A stretch of DNA of 64,000 bases from Artemisia argyi (taxonomy: Eukaryota > Streptophyta > Magnoliopsida > Asterales > Asteraceae), in NCBI GenBank assembly GCA_030686995.1, contig CM060709.1, positions 269,954,913 through 270,018,912 of the forward strand, in the 5' to 3' direction. The notes below the pieces were generated by a model that saw only the letters and a program-made list of their open reading frames with translations, made no database searches and was not told the origin of the DNA. Both the position numbers and the translations under genes were made by a program. Positions 1 to 11,255 of the stretch are shown piece by piece (positions within the stretch are counted from its first letter, which is position 1; every line of letters begins with the position of its first letter).

Positions 1-1356
1 CAACACAATCAATCATCACAACTATATAAGTAACAACTAAGACATGTAGGCAAGCATAGAAGTAAAGCGAGAAATGCAAGAACAAATGGTAAGAGATAAG
101 AGAAAGGAAATGCAAACCGGACAAGATGATTTATAGTGGTTCGGCTACAAGGACACCTTCCTTGTTCCTACTCCACTCCCCGAGTCACCTACTCGAGAGT
201 TTTCTTCACTAATCAACAAGCTCCCTTTTGGCGGAGAAAACCGTACACAACTTTTTCTTACACCATTTAACGACACTAAGCTAAATGTCGAGTTCTAATA
301 GTAGCTAGAACCAATCTCACAACACAACTTCGATCACTACACAACTTCTACACAACTTCACGACTTCACGACTTCATCACAACTTCTTCTAAACTTCTTC
401 ACGGCTTCACAACTTCTTCACGTCTTCACGACTTCACAACTTCATCACAACTTCTTCTAAACTCCACTACTTAATCACACACCTACATCTTCACAACTAC
501 ATGTCTTCTCCACACTACTACTTCCTCCCACTACTTCTTACTCACTCATTGAATCACTACTAAGTAAGATCATCTTGATCTACTTATTACATATACATAA
601 CTCACAACTTCACATAAGCACTAACTAGATCCTAATACATCTTTGGCTTTATGATAGGGAGAATTCTTCTCTTGCACTTTGAGTGATGAGAAATTGGATC
701 ACTTGAAACAAAGATTAATAATCTTATGATCAAAGGGTTTTAGAAGGATGTTTAGAGAGAATTGGATCTGAAAATTTTTGTGCAAAAGGTGAGAAAAATT
801 CCAGGTTTGAGGTGGTATTTATAAGGAAAAATTTCTGACCAAATCTGACAGGGGAGCGTGGCCGGTCCCCTTAATTGTGTGCCGGTCCCCTTAAAATTAA
901 GGGGACCACCCCTTATAATTAAGGGGGCCGCCCTACTGAAACGGCCAGATTTTTTGTCTTTTAGTGAGGAAAGTTTATTTGGTGAAAAACTAACTAATTT
1001 TGGTTAAAAGTTTGAAATCATATATTTAGTATGATTAAAACATTTTTCTTTATTACCAAAAGTGTTTTTCAAAAATATATAATATGTTTATATAATTAAA
1101 TAAGCTTTGTATTAGTTTATTAAATACCCCTATGATCATGAGATGTATTAAACACTTGTTTATCCATACCTTAAGTGATTGTTGAAGCATACTTGAGACG
1201 TTGAGATGTCGAGGCTTGTTGACGTAAGAATGCATAGAAGAATTGTGATCACAAGTAACTTAAGCACTTTACGTTATATGTTGTAACTTACATCTTTGTC
1301 ATCATCAAAACACGAAGAGGATGTTTAGATTAAATATCGTAATATTCATGCCAACA
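1..1356 (-). mobile_element. Sirevirus-like Copia LTR, minus strand, cut by window start
   Basis: Read on the minus strand, this block begins TGTTGGCATG at 1356 and runs to the window edge. It is the same LTR type as 2370-4043 and 53927-55232. Shared features are a GC-rich palindromic promoter module (861-935 here), a TATA-like site near 818-830, a long degenerate GAAG/TTGTGAAG repeat tract (about 300-540), and the stretch shared with the other LTRs around the ctcgagagttttcttcact box near 190. No polypurine tract lies outside the TG end, so this is a 5' LTR or solo LTR rather than a 3' LTR. It appears to have inserted into the internal region of the plus-strand element to its right. Confidence 0.75.
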
Positions 1357-2369
1357 AACTAGTATGCCTTATTGCCTCCTTGGTTGTTTAACTTAATTGA
1401 CCAATAAGTAGATTGCATGTATATTAGAAATTACTTGTCCGCTTTACTTATTTTTATAACACTCTCTACATTTATCAATAGTATACCCTATATTGCTTCA
1501 AAGAGTTGAACTTACTTGAATCCAAACCCAAAAACACAACATTTCTGAAAATTTTCTGCCAAAAACCCAATTATGGCATTCTGGAGTTCACCAGATGGGC
1601 GGCCCCCTTAATTATATAAGGCGCCCCCCTTAATGATTAAGGGGACCGGCTATCTGATGGTCGGGGTTACTGTTTTCTTTATCACTTTTTGACCTTTTTC
1701 ACCCTATACTTCCCAAAATTTACAAATATATTTTGTCCCATACTATCCCTCAAAATTTACCTTCCTAAACCACATTTCTCATACACTATAAATACCCTCT
1801 TCCCATCATTAATGCCATCACATCCATGCAACCAAAAGTTTACCTCCATTAAGCCACCAACATAATCACCATTCACCATTCTCACTCAAGCATTTTATTT
1901 GCTTATGTTTCTTACTTTTCAAATAAAACACCTCAACCATTTTGGGATGCAAGAAAGTTTGATGACACTCTTTGTTGGCACAATAGGATATTCTACTTGG
2001 TTTAGAATTCTATCATTATGGCTTATGTAACAATGATTATGTGGTTGACATAATCATTTTGAATTAATGAATGCTTTTATATGTGTTTCAAATTCTCCTT
2101 TGCCATGCTTGTTATTTGTTATTAGTATGTTATATATTTTTGCTTGTGCTTCTAATATTTTTCTTGCAAGAATTCCATAGCTCGAACCCTTGGTGCCCTC
2201 AAATGAGGGGGAGCATACATCAAGGGGGAGCTTTCATCTTATCGGCTTAAACCTTTTTGATTCTACAAAAAAGGGGGAGAAATAAATATAAACTCACTAA
2301 ATACTTGTCTAAAAATTAATTTTTGGATTTAATGAGTTTAGGTTTTGTAATCATAAAAAAGGGGGAGAT
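1357..2369 (+). mobile_element. 3' internal region of a Sirevirus-like element with repeated polypurine tracts
   Basis: This segment aligns by eye with 60050-61577 of the better preserved element downstream. Both have the same lead-in around 1500, the same palindromic module, the same TATA-like site, and the same run of polypurine motifs. Those motifs are gaggggga near 2204, aagggggag near 2222, aaaaaagggggag near 2268 and aaaaaagggggagat at 2355-2369. The last abuts the LTR start. Repeated polypurine tracts are a known Sirevirus trait. The accessory ORF found at the equivalent place downstream is not readable here, and the 5' part of the element is missing. Confidence 0.75.
1598..1794 (+). 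promoter_or_regulatory. Internal copy of the LTR palindrome module plus TATA box
   Basis: A GC-rich palindromic cluster (1600-1650, built from ccccttaattatataagg-type arms) is followed about 137 bases later by tataaata at 1787-1794. The LTR of the same element has the same pairing at 2758-2846, with only about 27 bases between the two parts. The position is well before the 3' LTR, so this is a second promoter-like unit inside the element. Promoter function is inferred. Confidence 0.5.
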
Positions 2370-4043
2370 TGTTGATATAAATAAGTGACTAAAAACGTTA
2401 TTCATATATTTCGATATCTCTATGTTTTGATAATCACAAAACGAAAACCCATCAAACCAAAGATCATGACGTAAACAAGTATTTAGTAGTAAATAATCAC
2501 TTTTACCATCTAATCACTTAAGGTATGAATAAACAAAGTGTCTAATGCATTATAAGATCAAAGAGGTATTTAATAATTATTACAAAGTTTATTTTAATAT
2601 ATAAACTTATTATATATTTTTGAAAAACACTTTTGGTAATAAAGAAAAATGTTTTAATCATACTAAATATATGAATTCAAATTTTTAACCAAAATCAGTT
2701 AGTTTTTCACCAAATAAACTTTCCCCACTAAAAGACAAAGTTTCTGGCCGTTACAGCTGGGCGGCCCCCTTAATTATAAGGGGCGGTCCCCTTAAAATTA
2801 AGGGGACCGGCACGCTCCTGTACAGTAAATTTTGTCCCTATAAATACTGGTTCATTTCACAGATTTTTCTCACCTTTTTGCACTAAAAACTTTCTGATTC
2901 AAACCTCCATTCCTATCTTAAAAATCCTTTGATCATATAATTCATAAGTCTTTGTTTCCAAGTGATCCAAAGCCTAATCCACTCAAGTGCAAAGAGAAGA
3001 ATACTTCTATCTATCAAGACTAGAAGTATTACAACTTAGTATCATCTTGCTATCTAAGTTATTTGATCATTTCATCTTGTACATCATTCATTCTTTGGTG
3101 AATAAAGTGTATACATTGGTTAGCTAGATTTAGATATAGGATCTAGATTTATTGAAGGTGTGAAGTGGTACTAGAAGTGAAGAAGTAGAGGTGCATAGGA
3201 TTAGTGGTAGAAGATATAAGAAGTGGTAGTATATTGAAGTAGAGATTAGTTGTGAAGACAAAGAAGTTGAAGCCTTGAAGTTGAGAAGACCTTGAAGCCT
3301 AGAAGTTGTGAAGAAGTATAAATCTTGTAGTAGTGGATAGAACTAAGTTGTGATGGTGTGAAGAAACAAGTGGCGTGAAGAAGAAGAGTTAGGAAGTAGA
3401 AAGGTGTGAAGAAGATTGGTGGGAAGTAGATAGGTGTGAAGTAGAAAGGTGTGAAGAAGAATTGGTGTGAAGTAGATTGGTGTGAAGAAGTTGTGACGAA
3501 GTTGTGGTGTGTACATTGGTGTGTAAGGTCTTCTCCGCCATAAGGGAGGTTATTGATCTAGTGAAGAAAACTCTCGAGTTCGGTGCTCGGGGAGTGGAGT
3601 AGGGCAAGGAAGGTCTCCATGTAGTCGAACCACTATAAATCATTTGTCTCTCGGTTTGATCTTTCCATCTCTCACTCTTTGTTTATTTACTTGTTAGCAT
3701 TTCATACATAGTTATAATTGCTTGTGTTGTGCATATATTGATTTCACATAAAGATCAAACTAAGCTTCATTTACAACATAAATTTTATACAAACAAATCA
3801 AGTACATAAACTCTTATTAAATCACATATACATATATATGTTTATATGTGATATATGAAATTATAAATTTTACTCAACATTATATATAAGTAGTGTTTAT
3901 ACGAAAAACGTGAATAAACTAGTATCTATATTTTTGCATCAAAGAGTTTTGAAATTTATGTCTATTCTTTAGAAGCAAACTTTTATAAAACAAATAAAAC
4001 GAAAAAGACGTAAAACTATTCAACCCCCTTCTGGTTTTCCACA
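2370..4043 (+). mobile_element. 3' LTR of Sirevirus-like Copia element
   Basis: The LTR begins TGTTGATATA directly after a polypurine tract and ends TTTTCCACA at 4043, giving 1,674 bp with TG...CA ends. Inside are the palindromic promoter module (2758-2812), TATA box tataaata (2839-2846), a GAAG-rich degenerate repeat tract (about 3150-3500) and the ctcgagttcggtgctcgggg box shared with the other LTRs. The matching 5' LTR is not in the window, so no age can be read. ORFs inside it are repeat translations, not genes. Confidence 0.85.
2758..2846 (+). promoter_or_regulatory. LTR core promoter: palindromic GC module and TATA box
   Basis: Self-complementary blocks of the form cccccttaattataaggggg and ccccttaaaattaagggg lie just upstream of tataaata (2839-2846). 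The same layout recurs in the LTRs at 861-935 (minus) and 54318-54425. Clustered palindromes near the core promoter are documented for Sireviruses; the exact motif here differs from those I know. Confidence 0.6.
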
Positions 4044-4359
4044 CTGCCTAGTTTCTTTAACACGTTATTTTTATTTGCATAGTTTGAGAAATGAAAATTC
4101 ATATTTAAGCAATTTTTACGTGTCAATAAACAAATAAAAATTTATACATTTTTTATAAGTGTGTAGAAAAAAAGTTTATAAAACTGACTTCTTTTTTGTA
4201 GTGGTTGTTAGGTTAGGCTTATGGTATTTTCTTAGTGATATAACACAACGCATTGTGTAAAGCTTTGTATCCTGTGTTTATATGATTTGTTGCTGTTTCT
4301 TTTCGCCTTGCAAGCTAAATTCAAATACACTCTCGATTACTTTGTCGGAGTGGCGTGTA
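4044..4359. other. No gene seen
   Basis: AT-rich sequence between the LTR end and the first miniature transposon. I see no coding potential, RNA gene or repeat that I can name. Confidence 0.5.
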
Positions 4360-4369
4360 ATCCGCTACT

Positions 4370-4679
4370 AAGGATGAGCATTTCGACCCGAATCCCGGAA
4401 CCGTACCGGTACCGTACCGGTACCGTACCGAAACGGTACCGTTCCTGATATACGGTACGGTACTGGGACTAAGAAATAAGGTGAAAAAAAAATCGAGACC
4501 ACTAATTCGGTACGGAACCGGTACCAAATCAGGAAATTCCCGAATAAAAATAACCCGATTTCCCGGTACCGGTATCCGAATCCCGTACGGTACCGGTACC
4601 ACTATTTATGCTCGGGAAAAAAATCGGTACCACTAATTCGGTATGGGATCGGTACGGGACCGGTACCGTGCTCATCCCT
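4370..4679. mobile_element. Miniature inverted-repeat transposon, GTACCG-rich, 10-bp TSD
   Basis: The element is 310 bp, bounded by aaggatgagca (4370-4380) and its near-perfect inverse tgctcatccct (4669-4679). A perfect 10-bp duplication, atccgctact, flanks it at 4360-4369 and 4680-4689. The body is almost entirely permutations of ggtaccggtaccg, so it is highly self-complementary. A TSD of 9-11 bp is typical of Mutator-like elements; the terminal sequence also resembles some hAT families, which make 8-bp TSDs, so the superfamily is tentative. The minus-strand ORF here is a repeat translation. Confidence 0.8.
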
Positions 4680-4793
4680 ATCCGCTACTTATGTGACTTG
4701 TGAGAACTTTGCAAATCTTGAATAACCAAATTTTTGAGATCTTTCGCGTTAATGACTGCAATAATTGGATAAACTTCTAGGAATACTGATGAG

Positions 4794-5284
4794 CAAGGTT
4801 GTAAAAATCGCTAGGCGCTAGTGAGGCGGTCGGGTAGGGCCTAGCGATTAATCGGTTAGGCGGAAATTAATCGGATTGGAATTTTTATGCACAAAATTAT
4901 AATTTTAGATATTACATTATATTATATGTATAAGATAAGCATAATGCATCTTTAATGTTAAAGTCAAACATAGATATTACTCAGTTTGTTGACAATTTTT
5001 AAGCGATTTTTGACTGATTTTGTCTGATTGATCGGTTTGTTGACCAATTTTTAAGCGATTTTGTCTGACTTTTAAGCGATTTTGTTGACCGAATTTTAAG
5101 CGATTTTGTCTTATTAATCCAATTAGACCGATTTTGTCTGATTAATCGGTTTGTTGACCGATCTTTAAGCAATCTTTGACAAAAGCGATTAAATAGGCCG
5201 GTTATGATAAATTAAGGCTCTTAGTGAGCGATCAGAGATTATGTGTGGATTAATCGGCCGCCTGGGCCGATTTTTACAACAGAG
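4794..5284. mobile_element. hAT-like nonautonomous element, 8-bp TSD
   Basis: The 491-bp element has inverted ends: ggttgtaaaaatcg near 4797 and cgatttttacaaca near 5269. It is flanked by the 8-bp duplication ctgatgag (4786-4793 and 5285-5292). Inside, blocks of ttttaagcgattttg and ttgaccgattt repeat irregularly, and taggcg/cggtc motifs mark both ends. An 8-bp TSD fits hAT. No transposase coding sequence is present. Confidence 0.75.
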
Positions 5285-5292
5285 CTGATGAG

Positions 5293-6446
5293 AATTTTGT
5301 CAACAATTCGTTAGTCTTGAATTTCATCACCGTAACTTTTCACCCGATTATCCAAATCGGTTAATCTAGATGAATAGTCATTTAGTGACTCATGTTCTTT
5401 TATCTCCATATTTTTATAATCAGAGAGTTTGTAGTCTTATAGCTCTTACTCTAGCGTCTCATCCCAAGCTTATTTTGTCTTTTCTAGACACATGATTTTT
5501 GGAGAGATTGGTGGCGTGACTCTGCGTTGAGTCATACTTAAAACGACTACATTTCGAATCCTCTTTTGCTTCAAAACTTTAATTTTGACGTCGGTAAGTT
5601 TTTCTTTATCAACGGGTTCTTCAAATGTATTCTTAACATCGTCAAACACATCTAAATAAATAAATAAAAATCTCCATTTAAACACATTAATAATCATAAT
5701 TTTCACCATCAAAATTGGGACAACAACCAATGACACAACTAGAGCTAAAAGTGATGGGTGCTCAATATTTTTTTCACTGGTATAAGAGAAAAAGTAACAA
5801 AAATGTATGATTTTTTTTTGTTAAAATAATTGAATTTAGTGAACACTAAGTTCACTTTTGACCTATTGATTGACTAAGCAAGCATGAACTAGAAATACAA
5901 TGCATTAGAACCGAGTGCATTTTGAAAAATTCAATGTTTTTTTACGAAAATTAATACTACAAAACAAAATTTTATCGGGGTTATGTGGCACCGCATGAAC
6001 TCCTAGTTCCGTCCCTAATAACAATATGACTAAGATCAAATCCTTGCTATCATGCCATTACTCCTCGATAAATATGATAGTAACTTGTTTAATACAAATG
6101 GTTCGACAAGCTCTGATACGAATTTATGTTGAAAATATGAGATGTTATCCCCACTATAATTGCTCTAAAAAATTGTTTTGTCAAAATAATCAAACTCTTT
6201 TATATACGAAAAACAATACAACTCAAGATGTTATCTATACTACATTATAATGCATTTAGGACTATTCTATAATTAGAAAGACTTAAAATTCAGATTTTTT
6301 TCTTGCTTATTATGGAAAGATTTCAAAATTAGTTTGTTAGGAAGCAAGTTGGCTATGATGTTTGTTAGGAAGCGGTTGGTTGTTCAAACTAAAATTATTT
6401 GGTTTAACCATCTTTAATATCTCTACTTATAGAAAAATATAATCAC
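5293..6446. other. No supported gene
   Basis: AT-rich DNA. The 88-codon minus-strand frame near 5470-5736 has no recognisable domain or gene context. A ctagttccgtccct segment near 6001 matches a common dispersed plant repeat edge, also seen inverted near 19973. Confidence 0.4.
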
Positions 6447-6484
6447 ACGATACCCGCCGTCGCATTGCGTGTGTACCGTTCTAG
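6447..6484 (+). mobile_element. Possible Helitron 3' end
   Basis: A GC-rich imperfect hairpin (gatacccgccgtcgcattgc and following bases) is followed by CTAG at 6481-6484 and then T. This matches the Helitron 3' terminus layout of hairpin, spacer of roughly 10 bases, CTAG and host T. The stem is degraded and no 5' end was identified, so the element's extent is unknown. Confidence 0.4.
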
Positions 6485-6817
6485 TTTATTAAAATACTTG
6501 GAACACTTTCTTTTTATTTTTTTGAATCACAAGTACATTTTTGCTACTCCGTACAATTTAAGCTATTGCGTATAAAGTCAAGTTACAATGTGAAAATATT
6601 GAAAAACTTTGTCAAAGACTATAATTGATCTCTATAGTAAAACATTTTTCTTTTGTAACAAAAACATGTCTAACAGAATTCCGTTCTCATGCTTGAATGT
6701 ACACACTTTTGTAGAAAACTTATTTTTATTTTTATTTTTTACCGATAACACATTAGAATTTGATTTGAGCATTATTCAAAAGATTGTGAAAAAAATGAAG
6801 GTTAAAAACTCAAGCTC

Positions 6818-8915
6818 ACCATAAAAAGAGGGATAAATATATAATGGTATAAGAAACGTACATGAAGCACCAGTGGTCTAGTGGTAGAATAGTACCCTGC
6901 CACGGTACAGACCCGGGTTCGATTCCCGGCTGGTGCAAAAGCTATGATGATAAATGCTCTTAACGTGTAAGGTTGGGTCCTTCACATTTATCTGTTCCTT
7001 CAGATATATAACAAGTGCTTCTGAGCTTTATTTTTTAATCTCCTTGTGTTTAATTCTAGCTCAAAGCCATATTATGTGTTACCGTTTTAGAGTTAAGCAA
7101 CTTTGGTACATGTTGATTTCTCGGTTTTTATAAGTTAAATGTACATCTGAGTAGTTTCATAGCCTACGAAATGACACACTGGAACACCTCTCCTTGGCCC
7201 CATGGCAACGGTAGTTCCATATTTCCGTACAAGACTCTGATAGTTGTTTCATTCATTGTTCTTAATGAGAAGTTACTCCAAATGCTACAACGGTAGTTGA
7301 AAAGCTTCTCGTAATCTCATTTTATATATTTAAAGAAACGTTCACCTTTCCATCTCCGTTTCTTTTCTCTCGTTATAAATTCCAGCTTGTACATGATGGT
7401 AACATGAATAAGTGTTTTAAGTGAGTCATCCAGTGGTTAGTGTAAACCTCAACGGGTTCAATGTTCATGTATCAACCGCAAAGGAATTCACGAAACCAAG
7501 GTTATATATTGATGCAAGTGAGTCATCCCATAGTTAGTGTAAACCACAACGCTGGGGGCAATAAAAACCTTGCAGTGATTAATTTATGACATGATCTTTG
7601 AACTTTAGTGGAGCCTATATATTAGTATACTCAGTTTAGTTTGGGCGATATTCCTATGCAATTTCTTTGGTGTTTAATTGATTATCACAAAACTAAAAAC
7701 GTACCACATCATATCTTTTGATACTTCTCGATGGTTCATATATACGATAAGTTCAAATATCATTTATTATAAAAACTTGTTCCTGACTACTATCGTATTT
7801 TTCTCTTTCCTAAGCTGAAAAATGTAGACAATCAGCTTCATAGTTAGAGAGACAGCTATTGTGGGAACCTCAGGTAACTGAATGTATCTAGTACGTCATT
7901 CCGTTCGTATTGGAGCAGCAAGAGTATGTGTAGAGTGTAGACCCTGGGAAGCAATTGGAATTTCTAGCATACTTAGCATGCTACTAATGTCATCATCACT
8001 TAAAACCGATCTTTCTTGTCACCTAATCCACATACTTCAACTGTGACTCTCAAGTGTGGGAGTTTTCGATGGATATATATTCGGAAGAAACAGATCTCAT
8101 AATTGGATTATTTGGACGTTGTTTGATCTGCTTGCAACTTTTTACTTATGTATTGAAAAAGTATTTAGGGAAGTGTATGTTACTCCGTAATTTAGTAGTT
8201 TATTGCTCGTCCACTTTGAATTTGGCTAGTAGAATATCATACATGGTATATATCAGATTATCAGGTGTCAAGTTTGAGTTTCGTAAAGTGTCAAGAACAC
8301 TAAGTTACAACTTTATGATTGTACGAGTTCTTTTAGTTTCTTACGAACGTATTAGTCAATGTTTGACATTTTAAAAGTCAAAGTAGTCATCTAATGTCAA
8401 GGAATAGCAAATGATATATCAATACAGTACAGTTTTGATGAAATATCAGTAACACAAAAAGAGATTTACCGATAAGGTATGTTGATATTGTATGTCCATG
8501 AGACAAACTAATCAATGATAAAAACAGCCTCCAGGTCCTCTTACACCTCACTCTTGCAATTTACTCTAATAAAGTTTTGAGTTCCAAGCCTTCGCATAAT
8601 CACTTTGCTCACTGTTCACGCTAAAATTCATCTCAGCACTTTCAGAATTCAGATAGAGTGGAACTTCACAACCTTTTTAAACCATTGCAGTCGATATATT
8701 GTATGACACTATGACATTTGGTTAAAGCCTTGTAAAAGTGGTTAGCAACAGTGTCCAAACGTAAAAGTAGTTGTATTTCGTGCTTTAGAGAGAAACAAGC
8801 CCTACAACTTGGCCTGATCATTATCCCATAAACATAATACGGAGTAATAGAATAAAGATTAATGTTCTAATGCACTATAAACAAAGTAATAAAATATAAT
8901 AACATTGTTTACTAA
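6818..8915. repeat. Duplicated segment, copy 1 (contains tRNA-Gly)
   Basis: This block is colinear with 15342-18182, sharing the tRNA gene, its downstream flank, and long stretches such as 7795-8050 with 16740-17000 and 8500-8790 with 17800-18060. Copy 1 lacks the SINE and the MITE found in copy 2 and so shows their empty sites. Small indels and substitutions separate the copies. The short ORFs here, including the 106-codon frame at 8054-8374, are not conserved as frames in copy 2, so I do not call them genes. Confidence 0.8.
6867..6937 (+). tRNA. tRNA-Gly (anticodon GCC)
   Basis: The 71-nt cloverleaf reads from GCACCAG to CTGGTGC plus discriminator A. The acceptor stem pairs fully. The anticodon loop CTGCCAC puts GCC at 6899-6901, and the T arm has CCGGG TTCGATT CCCGG. 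Box A is in TGGTCTAGTGG and box B in GGTTCGATTCC. An AT-rich stretch (ataaatatataat) lies about 30 bases upstream, as is common for plant tRNA genes. The first long T run is about 90 bases downstream, which is late for Pol III termination. Confidence 0.95.
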
Positions 8916-9618
8916 ACTAAAAGAAATCGTTGTTGTCTTTATGCCAAATTCCATCATTTGCTTCCCAAGTAGCTAAAACTCAAAGAGAAACGATTAAGGG
9001 TAATAAATGATCAAATACTTGACCAAATGTACCGGAATCATTACACGTTCATGACCGAATGTAACAGTCAAATAAACATTAAATCTTGTGGTCCACTTTT
9101 ACAAATACTTAAACCTATAAACTCACCAACATTATTGTTGACATTTTAGTATGTATTTCTCAGGTCTTTAGATGCGTTTGTATGGTTTGCATATGGAGCA
9201 TCATTACTAGAGTCACATCTTTGCGGTCTCACCATTTCGAAGATTTATTGTATTACTTTCAAAACGTTTGGTTGTGGATTCTTGAAACATTGTCTTGTAA
9301 AACCTTATTGATGAGATTAAACGTGTATTTTCAAACGACTCATGTATAGGTCGTTCTTTATATCTTGTAAATTTATGCTATGAAGTCACGCCCTCAGTTA
9401 CCTTTTTGCTGCGACATTTTGGAGGTGTGACACTATTGGTATGATTTTGATATGAGGATGGTATAAAATCAAAGATATCAATTTCATTTGTTTTGCTTGG
9501 TATGAATTTAAAAGTATGATTATCAAATAAAAATAGGCCCATTATATGTTGCAAAAATATTAAAATATTTTATAAAATTCTTGAAAACATTCTATCACAT
9601 GGACAAAATTTAATTGTA
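8916..9618. other. No gene seen
   Basis: AT-rich DNA between duplicated copy 1 and a MITE. No domain-bearing frame, RNA gene or recognisable repeat. Confidence 0.45.
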
Positions 9619-9628
9619 TATCTATACT

Positions 9629-10022
9629 GAGTAAGGATCCAGTGAGAAGAAAACTTAAAATGAGAAGGATGAGAAATAGTTATAACCACACATTTTAGAC
9701 GCATCGACTTGATTTAGATGCATCTCTATTCATTTAGATGCATCCCAATTAGTTTCGAAAGTGATTTTGAAGTGAAAACGATGCAAAGTAGTACTAACAA
9801 CAAATTTGACCCGCAGAGGACGAAAAATGTATAGGATTCGTCTAACTTGATGAAATGCATCTAATATATGTATATGCATCTAATTTTTTGCTAGAAAATA
9901 TATTATGGTGCATCTAAAAGACTAAGGATGCATCTAATTCAAGTCGATGCATCTCAAATATGTAGTTATAATTATTTCTCATCTTTCTCATTTTAAGTTT
10001 TCTTCTAATTTGATCCTTGGTC
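9629..10022. mobile_element. Long-TIR MITE (Mutator-like), 10-bp TSD
   Basis: The 394-bp element has terminal inverted repeats of about 80 bp. The left end reads gagtaaggatcc then gagaagaaaacttaaaatga; the right end mirrors it as tcattttaagttttcttct then gatccttggtc. The duplication tatctatact lies at 9619-9628 and 10023-10032. Copies of a gatgcatct motif fill the interior. Long TIRs with a 9-11-bp TSD point to Mutator-like elements. A degraded relative of one end is seen near 21180-21320. Confidence 0.85.
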
Positions 10023-10397
10023 TATCTATACTATATATAAAGAAAAACTCGTATTCTTAAAAGCGAAAAATTAATAAAATTATATATCAAAACCATAAAT
10101 TTTATTATTGTTTTCGTTTATAGCACATAATTAATATTATTTTCATTCAGTTTAAATTGTATTTAATCTCTAAATGTTTGAACTTTTATTATGTTTGTTT
10201 AAAAAAAAAAAATTATTTTATGGTAATAAAAAGTTCAATGGGTACTTCTGTGAGTTACTATCAATAAATGATTTGAAACACCCTTCATCATCCTTCAACT
10301 TAAAGTCTTCCCCATTTGCACCAACGAAACTTTAAGTCTTATTACTCCTCAACCGCGCTTTCTACTCGTGTTTCATATTGGGGGTGGGTAAGTTTGT

Positions 10398-10398
<1 letters not shown>

Positions 10399-10438
<40 letters not shown>
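10399..10438. repeat. Poly(T) tract, 40 bases
   Basis: Uninterrupted run of 40 T about 150 bases upstream of the F-box start codon. It could be a retroposed poly(A) tail on the minus strand, but no TSD was recognised. Confidence 0.8.
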
Positions 10439-10442
<4 letters not shown>

Positions 10443-10886
10443 CAACTTTTGGGCTCTAGGAATTCAGTTTTGGTTTTACATATTCATGTTTAAGATCCAT
10501 GTGAAGCAATTTTAAATATTGTTTGTTGTTTAGCCATTCTTGACTGTTGAAAATGAATAACCATTAGGCAAACACCCCCTAAAACAATAATGGCGGAAGA
10601 AGGTATTAAAAATCAGTCTAAACAAATCAAACTCGAAGAAGAAGGAGAAGATCGAATAAGTAATTTACAAGATTGCTTACTACTTGAAATACTCTCCTTT
10701 TTACCCACAACAAAAGACGCCATTAAAACAAGTAAACTCTCCAAAAGATGGAAACATCTTTGGCCTTTCGTCCCTAATCTCATTTTTATACATGACAATT
10801 ACCACGACCGCAGATACTACGCCGAGTACCTCCATACCCTTAACGATTTCTTTTCGTCCGTGGACAAAACCATAGCTCAATGTCGC

Positions 10887-11255
10887 TGTTGTCCCAGTCG
10901 TATATGAAATATGGATCGATGTGGTTGAGTCAAATATGATTTGCAAACTATAATAACAAAGGATAACTTATTTATTTGTCTAACCATTGTACTAATACAT
11001 AGTATCAAGTATTTATAGGTTTCCAACCGATGCAATGAATCGTTGTAACCTTTCATCTAAAAGTCATGTCTATTCGGTATTGTAAACCGATGCATCTATA
11101 CATTGGTGATGGTTCGAACAGGTATAAGCCAAACATTGTGTCTATTCGACCATCTCCAGGAAATAACTAACTAATCGGTTGTAGAGTTTCACTTCTACAC
11201 TTTTGGTCCTTCACGTTTTCTTCAAAGTAACAACGAGATTATAACTTGGTTCACA
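10887..11255 (-). repeat. 3' LTR of the F-box-interrupting Copia
   Basis: 369 bp, TG...CA on the minus strand, next to the polypurine tract. Four differences from its partner at 14157-14525. Confidence 0.95.

Noticed and set aside
3389..3643. 84-codon minus-strand frame with HTN/HLSTS repeats (and its kin at 54765-55058)
   Set aside because: Lies in the GAAG-rich tract of the LTR; the repeat gives open frames by composition.
4321..4602. 93-codon minus-strand frame rich in VPVPY/GTGT
   Set aside because: Falls across the GTACCG-rich MITE; a repeat translation.
8054..8374. 106-codon plus-strand frame
   Set aside because: Not preserved as a frame in the duplicated copy at 17005-17214, so there is no sign of selection on coding.
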